Source: an uncultured Alphaproteobacteria bacterium (lineage in GTDB: Bacteria; Pseudomonadota; Alphaproteobacteria; Rhodobacterales; Rhodobacteraceae). Taken from it: a stretch of 64,000 bases of DNA. A program made the translations under genes and the position numbers. The notes under the pieces are model-generated. The model had not been told where the DNA came from. It ran no database searches and saw only the letters and a list, made by a program, of their open reading frames with translations. The DNA lies in the NCBI GenBank assembly GCA_902573735.1, contig CACGLH010000001.1:186001-250000 (forward strand), in the 5' to 3' direction. Of the stretch, positions 36,303 through 46,944 are shown piece after piece. The stretch's first letter is position 1. Every line of letters starts with the position of its first letter.

Positions 36303-37760
36303 ATGGCTAAAGGCTTAAGAAGAAACAGAAATGTCAAAATTGTTGCAACATTAGGACCTTCATCCAGTACTGAAGACATGGTATCTAGATTATTTGAAGA
36401 AGGTGTAGATGTTTTTCGTTTAAACCTAAGTCACGGTTTACAAGATGAAATAAAAAAAAGACATGAAATTATAAGAAAAGTTGAAAATAAATTTAGAAGA
36501 CCAATTTGTATATTGGCAGATCTACAAGGTCCAAAATTAAGATGTGGAGATTTTAAAGGTAAACAAGCTGAACTTGTTGCTGGCCAAACATTTGTTTTTG
36601 ATAAAGAAAAAACTCTTGGAAATTATAAAAGGGTTTACCTTCCAGAATTTGAAGTTTTTAAGAGTTTAAAAAAGGATTCAAAAGTTCTTGTCAATGACGG
36701 CAAAATAAAACTTGTTGTCAAAGAAGTTAATGAAAATTTTGTAAGTACAGAAGTATTAGTCGGTGGTATTATCTCAGATAAAAAAGGTATAAATGTTCCA
36801 GACCAAATTTTACCCTTGTCTGCACTTTCAAAAAAAGATTTAAGTGATTTAGAATTTGTATGTAGCCTTGGAATAGAATGGTTAGGATTGTCCTTTGTTC
36901 AAAGAGCAAAAGATATTAAAGAAGCAAAAAAAATTGTCCGTGGAAGAGCAGCAATTTTATCAAAGATTGAAAAACCTTCAGCAGTTGATGCATTTAATGA
37001 GATTTTAGAAGAAACTGATGCAGTTATGATTGCTCGTGGAGATTTAGGAGTGGAACTTCCAATTGAAACTCTCCCGCCCATTCAAAAAAGATTAGTAAGG
37101 CAGTGTAGAGATTCTGGAAAACCAGTTATTGTAGCTACTCAGATGATGGAAAGTATGATAAATTCACCAGTACCTACAAGAGCTGAAGTTTCTGATGTTG
37201 CTCAAGCAATTTATGAAGGTGCAGATGCAGTTATGCTCTCTGCAGAAAGTGCCGTTGGTAATTATCCAATTGAAGCAGTAAGAACAATGAATAGCATAGC
37301 TACAGAAGTAGAAAAAGAAAAAACATATCGACAATTAATAGAATCCTCTAGAACTCCACTTAAAGGAGATGTGTCTGATGCTATTACTGTGGCTGCAAGA
37401 GAGGTTGCTGAAACTACTAATGTAAAAGTGATTTGTTGCTTTACTGAAACAGGTACAACAGCTTCACTCACTTCAAGAGAGCGACCCAAAGTACCTATAA
37501 TTGCACTAACACCTAAAATCACAATAGCCAGAAGGCTAACTTTAAATTGGGGGTTGCACTGTATAGTCACAGAAGAACTTGAAAGATTCAAAATGGCAGT
37601 TGTTAATGCAGCAAAAGCTGCAAGAATGTACGGGTTTGCTAATAATGACGATAAAATAATTGTAATAGCGGGCGTTCCTTTTAATGTGTCTGGAACAACG
37701 AATATACTTAGGGTTGCACCAGCTGACGAAAAAAAAATATTTGAAGGAGAAAGTACTTAA
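36303..37760 (+). CDS. pyk: pyruvate kinase
   Basis: VKIVATLGPSS, VDVFRLNLSHG, ILADLQGPKLR, VMIARGDLGVELP, VIVATQMMESM. Confidence 0.98.
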   Translation: MAKGLRRNRNVKIVATLGPSSSTEDMVSRLFEEGVDVFRLNLSHGLQDEIKKRHEIIRKVENKFRRPICILADLQGPKLRCGDFKGKQAELVAGQTFVFDKEKTLGNYKRVYLPEFEVFKSLKKDSKVLVNDGKIKLVVKEVNENFVSTEVLVGGIISDKKGINVPDQILPLSALSKKDLSDLEFVCSLGIEWLGLSFVQRAKDIKEAKKIVRGRAAILSKIEKPSAVDAFNEILEETDAVMIARGDLGVELPIETLPPIQKRLVRQCRDSGKPVIVATQMMESMINSPVPTRAEVSDVAQAIYEGADAVMLSAESAVGNYPIEAVRTMNSIATEVEKEKTYRQLIESSRTPLKGDVSDAITVAAREVAETTNVKVICCFTETGTTASLTSRERPKVPIIALTPKITIARRLTLNWGLHCIVTEELERFKMAVVNAAKAARMYGFANNDDKIIVIAGVPFNVSGTTNILRVAPADEKKIFEGEST

Positions 37761-37854
37761 GTTTTAAATTAATAGTTAATATTTCTTTAACTTTTTATCT
37801 TGCAAATTTTTTTAATAAATACTAATACATAAAAAAATTTAATATGGTGATTGC

Positions 37855-38055
37855 ATGCCAAAAATGAAAACTAAATCTGGTGCCAAAAAAAGGTTTAAGC
37901 CAACATCTTCAGGCATGTTGAAAGCTGGTCAGGCTGGTAAAAGGCATGGTATGATAAAGCGTTCAAAAAAATTTATAAGAAATGCACGTGGAACGACTAC
38001 TCTTTCAAAAGCAGATGAAGGAATTGTTAAGACCTATATGCCATATGCAAGATAA
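37855..38055 (+). CDS. rpmI: 50S ribosomal protein L35
   Basis: [48 protein letters not shown]. Confidence 0.98.
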   Translation: MPKMKTKSGAKKRFKPTSSGMLKAGQAGKRHGMIKRSKKFIRNARGTTTLSKADEGIVKTYMPYAR

Positions 38056-38065
38056 AGGATAACAA

Positions 38066-38428
38066 ATGTCACGAGTAAGACCAGGTCCAGTAACAAAATC
38101 TAGACATAAAAAAGTTCTCAAAGCTGCTAAAGGTTACTATGGAGCAAGGAGTCGAACTTTTAAAACTGCTGCTCAAGCAGTAGATAAAGCACTTCAATAT
38201 GCGACAAGGGATAGAAGAGTTAAGAAGAGGACTTTTAGATCGCTATGGATTCAAAGAATTAATGCAGCTGTTAGGGAATTAGAACCTAGTTTTAACTACA
38301 GCAAGTTTATAAATGGTTTGTCAAAAGCGAATGTATCAGTTGATAGAAAGATACTATCTGAATTAGCAGTAAATGAACCTGAAGCTTTTAAAAAAATTTT
38401 TGAAATTGCAAAATCAGAAATAGCATAG
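38066..38428 (+). CDS. rplT: 50S ribosomal protein L20
   Basis: [58 protein letters not shown]. Confidence 0.99.
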   Translation: MSRVRPGPVTKSRHKKVLKAAKGYYGARSRTFKTAAQAVDKALQYATRDRRVKKRTFRSLWIQRINAAVRELEPSFNYSKFINGLSKANVSVDRKILSELAVNEPEAFKKIFEIAKSEIA

Positions 38429-38516
38429 ACTATCTTATAAAAATGTAGGCAAGACTACTGATATGAGTTTATAGTTTGTATCGTGCGTCTTTTAAACTAA
38501 ATGTGTTGGGGCTCAG

Positions 38517-39542
38517 ATGAGTGACATAAAGCAAATAGAAGACATTTTTTTAAAACTTATAGCGTCTACAAAAAATATTGATGATCTTGAATCAATAAGA
38601 ATTAAAGCTTTGGGAAAAAAAGGTGAAGTAACAAAACTTATGAAAACAATAAGTTTGATGGAGGAAGAAGAAAGAAGAACAAAAGCGCCTTTACTAAATG
38701 CTCTTAAAGATAAAATAATTCAAAATATTGAAAAAAAGAAGTTATCTATTAACACAGATATTTTAAATGAAAAGATTTCTACGGAGTGGTTAGATATATC
38801 AAGACCGTCGAGATCATGGCAAAAAGGAAAAATACACCCTATAAGTCAAGTAACAGAGGAGATTGTAGAAATTTTTTCAGATCTTGGTTTTTCTATTGCA
38901 GAAGGACCTCAAATAGAAAGCGATTGGTATAATTTTGACGCATTAAATATTCCTCCAGAGCATCCAGCCAGACAAGAATTTGATACTTTTTATATTGAAA
39001 AATTAAAAAATAAAATTGGTGAACCTAATGTCCTAAGAACTCATACTAGTCCAGTACAAATTAGGCATATGGAAAAAAATAATGGTGTTCCGTGTAGAAT
39101 AATAGTTCCAGGAAAAGTTTTTCGTTCTGACTATGATCAAACACATACCCCCATGTTCAATCAACTAGAGGGTCTAGCTATTGATAAAGATATAAATATG
39201 GGTCATTTAAAATGGACTTTAGAAGAATTTTGCCGAGTTTTTTTTGATATTGATGATGTGGTATTAAGATTTAGATCAAGTCATTTTCCTTTCACTGAAC
39301 CTAGTGCTGAAGTTGATATAAAATGTTCATGGGATGACGGTTTGCTAAAATTAGGTCAAGGTGAAAGTTGGTTAGAAATTTTAGGTTCTGGAATGGTTCA
39401 TCCAAATGTACTAATGGCTTGTAATGTTGATCCATTAGTTTATCAAGGTTTTGCATTTGGTATGGGGATAGATAGGTTGGCAATGCTCAAGTATGGTATA
39501 CCAGATTTAAGATCTTTTTTGATAGTGATATTCGTTGGTTAG
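38517..39542 (+). CDS. pheS: phenylalanine--tRNA ligase subunit alpha; apparent 3' frameshift (conserved C-terminus continues in -1 frame to 39595)
   Basis: [54 protein letters not shown]; frame breaks at T6 run 39515-39520. Confidence 0.96.
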   Translation: MSDIKQIEDIFLKLIASTKNIDDLESIRIKALGKKGEVTKLMKTISLMEEEERRTKAPLLNALKDKIIQNIEKKKLSINTDILNEKISTEWLDISRPSRSWQKGKIHPISQVTEEIVEIFSDLGFSIAEGPQIESDWYNFDALNIPPEHPARQEFDTFYIEKLKNKIGEPNVLRTHTSPVQIRHMEKNNGVPCRIIVPGKVFRSDYDQTHTPMFNQLEGLAIDKDINMGHLKWTLEEFCRVFFDIDDVVLRFRSSHFPFTEPSAEVDIKCSWDDGLLKLGQGESWLEILGSGMVHPNVLMACNVDPLVYQGFAFGMGIDRLAMLKYGIPDLRSFLIVIFVG

Positions 39543-39595
39543 ATCATTATGGTTTCGACCCTTTACACAAACCCTCTATTCACAACGGATTATAA
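39515..39595 (+). other. Out-of-frame remainder of phe[25 protein letters not shown]
   Basis: Reading from GAT at 39521 in the -1 frame gives the usual PheS C-terminal (F)(D/E)xDxRWLxHYGF sequence, ending at TAA 39593-39595. Confidence 0.9.
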
Positions 39596-39628
39596 GGTCT
39601 TTAAAAAAATTCATGGGTGTCTTTGATT

Positions 39629-42049
39629 ATGAAATTTTCAATTAGTTGGTTAAAAACATACCTACAATATAATGAAAATATTGATGTTGTTTTAGATTGT
39701 TTAAATGATCTTGGTTTAGAAGTAGAAAGTGTTGAGGACCCAACCAATATTTATAGAAATTTTATAGTTGGAAGAATTAATAAAGTCGAAAAACATCCAA
39801 ATGCTGATAAGCTTAAAGTGTGCAAAGTTTTTTTAGGAAATGATACCAAAGATATAGTCTGTGGCGCTAATAATGTAGAAACAGGTATGGGTGTTGTAGT
39901 AGCCCTACCTGGCACTTATATACCAGGCTTAGGTAAAAAGATTTCAATAGGAAAAATACGTGGAGTTGAAAGCCACGGTATGATGTGCTCAGAATTAGAA
40001 TTAAACTTATCTGATGAACATGATGGGATAATAAGTTTAAAAAACCCAAAAGTTGGTGTAAATTTCAGTGAATGGTTAAGTTCTAATGACCCTAATAAAA
40101 TAGATCCTGTTATTGAGATTGGTATAACTCCAAATAGACCAGATGCACTTGGTGTTTATGGAATTGCTAGAGATTTATATGCTAAGGGTCTAGGAAAATT
40201 AATTCCAAGAAAAATTGAAGATATTTATTCAACCTTTGATAGCCCAGTTGATGTAGTACTTGACAACAGTGTTTCAAAAAAAGATTGTCCCTATTTTTTA
40301 GGAAGATATATCAAAGGAATTAATAATAGTTCATCACCTGATTGGCTTCAAAATAGACTTATAAAGATTGGCCTTCGACCTATATCCGGTTTAGTTGACT
40401 TAACTAATTTTCTGACTTTTGATAGTGCTAGGCCTTTGCATGCATTTGATGCTGATAGGTTAGAAGGAGATTTAGTCGTAAGGAAAGCAAAGAATGGTGA
40501 AGAATTAAAAGCACTTGATGGAAACGTTTATAAACTTGACGATACAATGACCGTAATTGCAGACTCAAAATGTGTACAGGCAATTGGAGGTATTATTGGA
40601 GGAGAAAACAGTGGTTGTTCTGAAAGTACTAAAAATATTTTTATAGAATCAGCTTACTTTGACCCAATATCAACTGCTAAGACAGGTAGAAAATTAGGCT
40701 TAATTACCGATGCAAGGTATAGATTTGAAAGGGGCATTGATCCTTCATTTACCAAAACTGGATTAGAATATTATACAAAGTTAGCATTAGGTTTATTTGG
40801 GGGTGAACCATCAAACTTAGTTATTTCTGGTAAAAACCCACATATTCCTAAAAAATTCGAAATGGACCATGCTAAAGTAGAAAAAATAACAGGGATAAAA
40901 ATAAAAATTGAAAAGCAAATTGATATTTTATCAAAGTTAGGATTTACAGTTGAAAATAAAAATAGAAGCTTAACGGTGCATGTACCCAGTTGGCGTCCTG
41001 ACGTTAGTGGTGAGATTGATTTAGTAGAGGAAGTAATAAGAGTAACTTCTCTAAATAAATTAAATTCCACACCATTACCACGTACTGATTTTGGCGTTTC
41101 AGTTAACAAAATAAATAAAAGGCAAAGAAATATTAGTAAAATAAGACGTCTCTTGGCATCAAATGGGTTAAAAGAGACCATTAATTACAGTTTCATTGAT
41201 AAAGAGAGTGCAGAAATTTTTTGTGATGATAAAGATTTAGTCATGCTTTCTAATTCAATAAGTAAAGAAATGACAAATCTAAGGCCATCTTTAATTCCTG
41301 GATTACTTGATGTTGTGAAAAAAAATCAAGCTCGAGGATTAAACGATATTGCTATCTTTGAAATTGGTCAAATTTTTTATGGATCAGAACCTGGAGAAGA
41401 AACACTAGAATTAAGTGGTGTGTTTTCTGGTTATAGTAATAATAGGAATGCTTTTCAGGATAGACGTAGTTTTGATATTTATGATGCCAAGTTTTGTATA
41501 GAAGAGTCGCTAAAGACTGTGGGCATTAATTTAGATAGTCTATTTCTGGATAGGGAAGTTCCAAGCTACTTTCATCCAAACAAATCTGCATTTATAAAAC
41601 TAGGGAAGTTTAAAAAATTAGCAATTTTTGGAGAATTAAATCCAATCATATCAAATAAATATGGGCTAAAAAACCACCCTGTCATTTTTTCAATATTCCT
41701 GGAAAAGGTAACTGAAAATAAAAATAAGTCAAAAAATGTTAAATTCATTAACTCACCTTATCCATCTGTCATTCGCGATTTTGCATTTGTTGTTGATAAA
41801 AAAACAGAAGCTAACGAAATTATTAAAATTATTAAAAATATCAATAGAGAATTAATAACAGGAATTAAACTTTTTGATGTGTTTGATGGACAAAAAGCTC
41901 ACGATCAAATTGGAGCTAATAAAAAATCTTTGGCATTTGAAGTAACAATTCAATCAAACGAAAGAACCTTAAAAGAAATTGAAATTGAAGATTTATCTCA
42001 TAAAATTATTTCTAATGTCACTGAACAAACAGGTGGCAATTTACGTTAG
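39629..42049 (+). CDS. pheT: phenylalanine--tRNA ligase subunit beta
   Basis: MKFSISWLKTYLQYN, CGANNVETGMGVVVALPGTYIPG, YRFERGIDPSFT; start trimmed to ATG 39629. Confidence 0.97.
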   Translation: MKFSISWLKTYLQYNENIDVVLDCLNDLGLEVESVEDPTNIYRNFIVGRINKVEKHPNADKLKVCKVFLGNDTKDIVCGANNVETGMGVVVALPGTYIPGLGKKISIGKIRGVESHGMMCSELELNLSDEHDGIISLKNPKVGVNFSEWLSSNDPNKIDPVIEIGITPNRPDALGVYGIARDLYAKGLGKLIPRKIEDIYSTFDSPVDVVLDNSVSKKDCPYFLGRYIKGINNSSSPDWLQNRLIKIGLRPISGLVDLTNFLTFDSARPLHAFDADRLEGDLVVRKAKNGEELKALDGNVYKLDDTMTVIADSKCVQAIGGIIGGENSGCSESTKNIFIESAYFDPISTAKTGRKLGLITDARYRFERGIDPSFTKTGLEYYTKLALGLFGGEPSNLVISGKNPHIPKKFEMDHAKVEKITGIKIKIEKQIDILSKLGFTVENKNRSLTVHVPSWRPDVSGEIDLVEEVIRVTSLNKLNSTPLPRTDFGVSVNKINKRQRNISKIRRLLASNGLKETINYSFIDKESAEIFCDDKDLVMLSNSISKEMTNLRPSLIPGLLDVVKKNQARGLNDIAIFEIGQIFYGSEPGEETLELSGVFSGYSNNRNAFQDRRSFDIYDAKFCIEESLKTVGINLDSLFLDREVPSYFHPNKSAFIKLGKFKKLAIFGELNPIISNKYGLKNHPVIFSIFLEKVTENKNKSKNVKFINSPYPSVIRDFAFVVDKKTEANEIIKIIKNINRELITGIKLFDVFDGQKAHDQIGANKKSLAFEVTIQSNERTLKEIEIEDLSHKIISNVTEQTGGNLR

Positions 42050-42061
42050 TATAATAGTATT

Positions 42062-42532
42062 TCAGATATACTCTATATTTATTATTTCATAGTGCTTTGT
42101 CCCTCCTGGGGACCTTACTTCCACACTATCACCCATATCTTTACCAATCAGTGCTCTTGCTAAAGGAGACTTTACGTTTAATTTGTTGTTTTCTATGTTA
42201 GCTTCTGGCTCTCCCACTATTTGATATATTTTTTCTTCATCGTTATCTTCATCGATAATGGTTACTGTTGCTGAAAATTTAACACTACCAGAAAGCTTTT
42301 TTGGATCAATTACTTCTGCTAAACTTATTATTCCCTCAAGTTCTTTAATCCTTCCTTCTATAAATGATTGCTTTTCTCGTGCTGCATGATACTCAGCATT
42401 TTCAGAAAGATCGCCATGCTCTCTCGCCTCTGATATAGCTCTTATAATATTTGGCCGTTCGTTAGACTTAAGGTGTTTTAATTCTTCATTGAGAGATTCG
42501 AAGCCATTCAAAGTAAGAGGAACTTTATCCAT
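42062..42532 (-). CDS. greA: transcription elongation factor GreA
   Basis: [57 protein letters not shown]. Confidence 0.99.
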   Translation of the reverse strand: MDKVPLTLNGFESLNEELKHLKSNERPNIIRAISEAREHGDLSENAEYHAAREKQSFIEGRIKELEGIISLAEVIDPKKLSGSVKFSATVTIIDEDNDEEKIYQIVGEPEANIENNKLNVKSPLARALIGKDMGDSVEVRSPGGTKHYEIINIEYI

Positions 42533-42720
42533 GTTTGTCTCCGCTTAATTTTAAAAAAATAATCATTAAAAATATTCAACCTTATATGTTATCCCAAGAA
42601 ATATTTTTTAAATTATATAACTAAAAGAGACCCTTTAAATTACTTCATTTAAGAACTATAATAATAAAAAATAAATCTAAATCATTATAAGTGTCAAGAA
42701 AAGGTATTTTAGGAGATTTT

Positions 42721-44376
42721 ATGTCCGAAATAAAAAGAGAGTCTATTGAATATGATGTAGTTATTGTCGGAGCTGGTCCTGCTGGTTTATCTGCCGCTAT
42801 TAAATTAAAACAATTAGATGCTAATTTACAAGTTGTAGTTTTAGAAAAAGGTTCTGAGGTTGGTTCTCATATAATTTCAGGTGCTGTATTAGATCCTATT
42901 GGGTTAGATAAATTAATCCCAAATTGGAAAGATATGAATTCACCAATTAAAACAAAAGTAAAAGACGACAAATTTTATTTTCTAGGCCCTGCTGGTGGAA
43001 TTCGGATTCCAAATTTTTTGATGCCTCCATTAATGTCAAATCATGGTAATTATATTGTCTCTATGTCAAAAGTTTGTAGATGGCTTGCAGTTCAGGCAGA
43101 ACAATTAGGAGTGGAAATTTTTCCAGGAATGGCTTGTTCTGAACTAATTTATGGTAATTCAAATGAGTTAAAAGGAGTAATAGCTGGTGAATTTGGTAAA
43201 GATACTGATGGAAAACCAGGACCAATGTATGAACCAGGTATGGAAGTTATTGGCAAATATGTCTTCATAGCAGAGGGTGTAAGGGGTTCCTTAGCAAAAA
43301 AAATTATTGCAAATTATAATTTGTCTAAAAATTCGGATTATCCAAAATTTGGAATTGGGATTAAGGAAGTTTGGGAGGTAAAATCTGAAAAGCATAAAGA
43401 AGGTCAAGTCCTTCATACAATGGGATGGCCTCTTGGAAATTCCACTGGTGGAGGATCTTTTTTATATCACGGTAGTGACAATCAGGTTTATATCGGTTTT
43501 GTGGTTCATTTAAATTATAAAAATCCTTATTTATTTCCCTACAAGGAATTCCAAAAATTCAAACATCACCCCTTTATTTGTAATTTACTAGAAGGAGGTA
43601 AAAGAATTGAATATGGAGCTAGAGCAATAAGTGAAGGGGGAATTCAATCTGTACCAAAACTTTCATTTCCTGGTGGAGTTTTAATTGGTTGTTCTGCTGG
43701 TTTTGTTAATGTGCCTAGAATTAAAGGAAATCATAACGCAATTATTTCAGGAATTGCAGCAGCTGAAGCCGCTTACTTTGCTTTGAATAATGGAAGATCA
43801 AACGATTCTCTTGTTGAGTATGAAAATAAGATTATTAGAGGACCTGTATTTCAAGATCTTTCTCCAGTTAGGAATGTAAAACCATTATGGTCTAGGCTTG
43901 GTCTTTTCTTAGGAATAACATTAGGTGCTATTGATATGTGGTTTGCAAGCATATTTGGAAAAAATTTGTTCGGAACATTAAATCATAAGTATCCTGATCA
44001 TAGCAGCCTAGAACCAGCATCAAAATCTAAAGTAATTAATTATCCAAAAGCGGATGGTAAAATAAGTTTTGAACGTCTTGATAATGTAAGTTTTTCAGGT
44101 ACTTCTCATAGTGATGGACAAGAGTGCCATCTAAAATTAAAAGATGATACAGTCCCAATTAAATTTAACTTACCCAATTTTGATGAACCCGCTCAGCGAT
44201 ACTGTCCGGCTGGTGTTTATGAAGTACTTCAAAATAATGAAACATCAAAATCAAAATTTCAAATTAACTATCAAAATTGTGTTCATTGTAAAACATGTGA
44301 TATAAAAGATCCAAGTCAAAATATTACATGGATTACTCCTCAGGGCGGAGAGGGTCCGAATTATTCTACTATGTAA
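42721..44376 (+). CDS. electron transfer flavoprotein-ubiquinone oxidoreductase
   Basis: YDVVIVGAGPAGLSAAIKLKQ, C-terminal 4Fe-4S CVHCKTCDIKDPSQNITWITPQGGEGPNY; ATG start chosen. Confidence 0.97.
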   Translation: MSEIKRESIEYDVVIVGAGPAGLSAAIKLKQLDANLQVVVLEKGSEVGSHIISGAVLDPIGLDKLIPNWKDMNSPIKTKVKDDKFYFLGPAGGIRIPNFLMPPLMSNHGNYIVSMSKVCRWLAVQAEQLGVEIFPGMACSELIYGNSNELKGVIAGEFGKDTDGKPGPMYEPGMEVIGKYVFIAEGVRGSLAKKIIANYNLSKNSDYPKFGIGIKEVWEVKSEKHKEGQVLHTMGWPLGNSTGGGSFLYHGSDNQVYIGFVVHLNYKNPYLFPYKEFQKFKHHPFICNLLEGGKRIEYGARAISEGGIQSVPKLSFPGGVLIGCSAGFVNVPRIKGNHNAIISGIAAAEAAYFALNNGRSNDSLVEYENKIIRGPVFQDLSPVRNVKPLWSRLGLFLGITLGAIDMWFASIFGKNLFGTLNHKYPDHSSLEPASKSKVINYPKADGKISFERLDNVSFSGTSHSDGQECHLKLKDDTVPIKFNLPNFDEPAQRYCPAGVYEVLQNNETSKSKFQINYQNCVHCKTCDIKDPSQNITWITPQGGEGPNYSTM

Positions 44377-44420
44377 TTTAATAAAATAAAATTTTCTAGG
44401 TACCTGTAAAAATATTATTA

Positions 44421-46079
44421 ATGAAAATAAGTTCTTTCTTTTTAACATTTGCGTTTATATTGGCTACAATTTCACCCTTGCGTTGTAACTCAATATCAGG
44501 ATCAATACTGGCTTCAAAATATTCTTCATCCATAAATGATTTTAAAAAATCTGCTGAATTTAATTTAGATATCTTAAATTATGGTATTAAAGACTCAGCA
44601 TTTTATAATGATGCACTTCTTTATTTAGTTGCATCGGGAAATTTTAAGGATGCATTTAAATTATCTAAAGAAATGTATGATTTAGATCTAAGATCTCCAG
44701 CTCTTGGTTTAGTTTTGATAATTGAAAAAATTAGTAAGGAAGAACTCAATGAGAGTTTGTCATTAATAGAGTTATTTGATAAAGACCTTCCTCCAGTTTT
44801 AGTCTCTTCTCTAAAGGGATGGATTAATTTAAAACAAGGTAACCTAGAGGACTCATTAGTTGAATTCAATAAATTAAGTGAAAGCAGTTTAAATTTTGAT
44901 CTTGGTGCGTATTATTCATCTATTGCATATTTGCTAGCTTCAAAAGCAGAGAAGGCTTTAGAAATCATAAATAAGAATAATTCTGATTTTAAAATTTTGG
45001 GAAAATTCTACGAAATCTTTAAATCAGAAGTTATGGCCAAGAATGGACAAAATGTAAAAGCTCATAAAAGTTTAAAACAATCTCTTAAGGAATTTTCAAA
45101 TGATATAACTCTAAAAGAGTTATATTACAAAATTAAAGTAAACAAATTATTTAATTATCAAATCTTTAGGAATGAAAATGATGGTATTTCTGATACATTA
45201 CTTCTCTTTGCACAAGGAGAGAGTCGACAAATAAATCAAAAATTAGTTGAAGTTTTTTATTGTCAATTAGCGCATTATTTAAGTAAAAATAATTCTAGAT
45301 ATAAGCTTGAATTAGCCACAGCATTAAATGAATCTGGTTTATTTAAAGAATCTAAAGAAATTTTACTCACTATCTCTAAAGATGATATCTTTTATACTGA
45401 GTCCAGGTTAATTTTGGCTGACTTTATTAATGAAAATTCTTTTGAGAAAGAAGCTATTAATATTTTAAAAGAACTAATTAAAACTCAAGAAAAGAATTTT
45501 GAAATTTACGAACTTTTAGGAAATATTTACAGATATCATGAAAAATTTGATTTAGCCCAAGAAGCTTATTCTGAAGCCATATATTTACTCCAAAATTCAG
45601 AATTTGATAATAACAATTTATGGCTTCTCTATTTTTTTAGAGGTATTGCATTAGAACAATTAAAAAACTACGAGAGATCTAAACAAGATTTAAGAAAATC
45701 TCTTGCAATGATGCCAGATCAACCTCAGGTCTTAAATTATTTAGGCTATATGTTGATAGAGCAAAAAGAGAATTTAGAAGAAGCATTAGGAATGATAAGA
45801 AAAGCAGTTAAAATAAGTCCGCAAAGTGGTTATATCATAGATTCTTTAGCATGGGGACTTTATCAATTAGGAAGATATTCAGAGGCAATAGAACCAATGG
45901 AAAGAGCAATAGAATTGGAACCAGAAGATCCAATAGTTAATGACCACCTTGGTGATATATTATGGAAAGTTGGTAGAAAAAGGGAAGCATATTATCAGTG
46001 GAAAAAAACATTACTTTTTAATCCAACACCAGAGCTGAAATTAGAAATTGAAAAAAAATTAGATACAGGACTACCATAA
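44421..46079 (+). CDS. exported tetratricopeptide repeat protein
   Basis: N-terminal signal peptide; C-terminal TPRs (LNYLGYMLIEQKENLEEALGMIRKAVKISPQSGYIIDSLAWGLYQLGRYSEAIEPMERAIELEPEDPIVNDHLGDILW). Confidence 0.92.
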   Translation: MKISSFFLTFAFILATISPLRCNSISGSILASKYSSSINDFKKSAEFNLDILNYGIKDSAFYNDALLYLVASGNFKDAFKLSKEMYDLDLRSPALGLVLIIEKISKEELNESLSLIELFDKDLPPVLVSSLKGWINLKQGNLEDSLVEFNKLSESSLNFDLGAYYSSIAYLLASKAEKALEIINKNNSDFKILGKFYEIFKSEVMAKNGQNVKAHKSLKQSLKEFSNDITLKELYYKIKVNKLFNYQIFRNENDGISDTLLLFAQGESRQINQKLVEVFYCQLAHYLSKNNSRYKLELATALNESGLFKESKEILLTISKDDIFYTESRLILADFINENSFEKEAINILKELIKTQEKNFEIYELLGNIYRYHEKFDLAQEAYSEAIYLLQNSEFDNNNLWLLYFFRGIALEQLKNYERSKQDLRKSLAMMPDQPQVLNYLGYMLIEQKENLEEALGMIRKAVKISPQSGYIIDSLAWGLYQLGRYSEAIEPMERAIELEPEDPIVNDHLGDILWKVGRKREAYYQWKKTLLFNPTPELKLEIEKKLDTGLP

Positions 46080-46098
46080 TAGTCTTATTTGATTTTAT

Positions 46099-46944
46099 AT
46101 GAATTATATTAAATTACATTCCATATCTAGAGTTAAAGTAAATCTTTATTTACATGTTACTGGGAAAAGAAAAGATGGATACCATAATCTTGATAGCTTA
46201 GTTGCCTTTCCTAATATTGGTGACAAAATAGAAATTTATCCATCTAAAAATATTAATCTCACAATAAAGGGTAGACTTAAAAAAGAGCTTCCTACAAAAG
46301 AAAACTTAATTTTAAAAGCCTCTAAATTATTTAAAAATAAAAAAATGGGTGCTGATATTCACTTGAATAAAAATATACCTATTTCTGCAGGATTAGGCGG
46401 TGGTTCTTCAAATGCTGCAGTTGTTTTAAAATTACTTTCTAAACTTTGGAATGTACCATTGCCATCTATTAAGGATATAGTCTTACTAGGTGCAGATATT
46501 CCAGTATGTATGGATTGGCGATTACAAAGAATGCAGGGTATTGGAGATAATACATCATTCATTTCTTTCCAAGGCCATTTATGGATTCTATTATTAAATA
46601 ATGGTGACAAAACACCAACAAATTTAATATTTAAGGATCTTTCACAGAATAACTTTTCAGATGTAATTAATATACCCAAATTTAATGATGCTAGTTCTTT
46701 AATAAAGTTTTTGAAATCTACAAGAAATGATTTAGAAAAAGTGGCAATTAAAAAGTTTCCTTCTATTAAGATCCTTCTAAATCATTTTGAAATGACGAGT
46801 GGCTGTCTTATTTCAAGAATGTCAGGGTCTGGATCTACTTGCTTTGGATTATATGAAAAGAAATCTGAAGCTGTAAAAGCTAAAAATTTCCTTTTACAAA
46901 AATTTCCAAAATCTTGGATAAAAGTTGCAAAAATTTTATCATGA
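46099..46944 (+). CDS. ispE: 4-(cytidine 5'-diphospho)-2-C-methyl-D-erythritol kinase
   Basis: KVNLYLHVTGKRKDGYHNLDSLVAF, IPISAGLGGGSSNAAVVL, MSGSGSTCFGLY. Confidence 0.96.
   Translation: MNYIKLHSISRVKVNLYLHVTGKRKDGYHNLDSLVAFPNIGDKIEIYPSKNINLTIKGRLKKELPTKENLILKASKLFKNKKMGADIHLNKNIPISAGLGGGSSNAAVVLKLLSKLWNVPLPSIKDIVLLGADIPVCMDWRLQRMQGIGDNTSFISFQGHLWILLLNNGDKTPTNLIFKDLSQNNFSDVINIPKFNDASSLIKFLKSTRNDLEKVAIKKFPSIKILLNHFEMTSGCLISRMSGSGSTCFGLYEKKSEAVKAKNFLLQKFPKSWIKVAKILS

Noticed and set aside
38429-38516. Possible pheS attenuator/leader peptide upstream of pheST
   Set aside because: No Phe-rich leader ORF, T-box or competing hairpins evident in the 88-nt gap.
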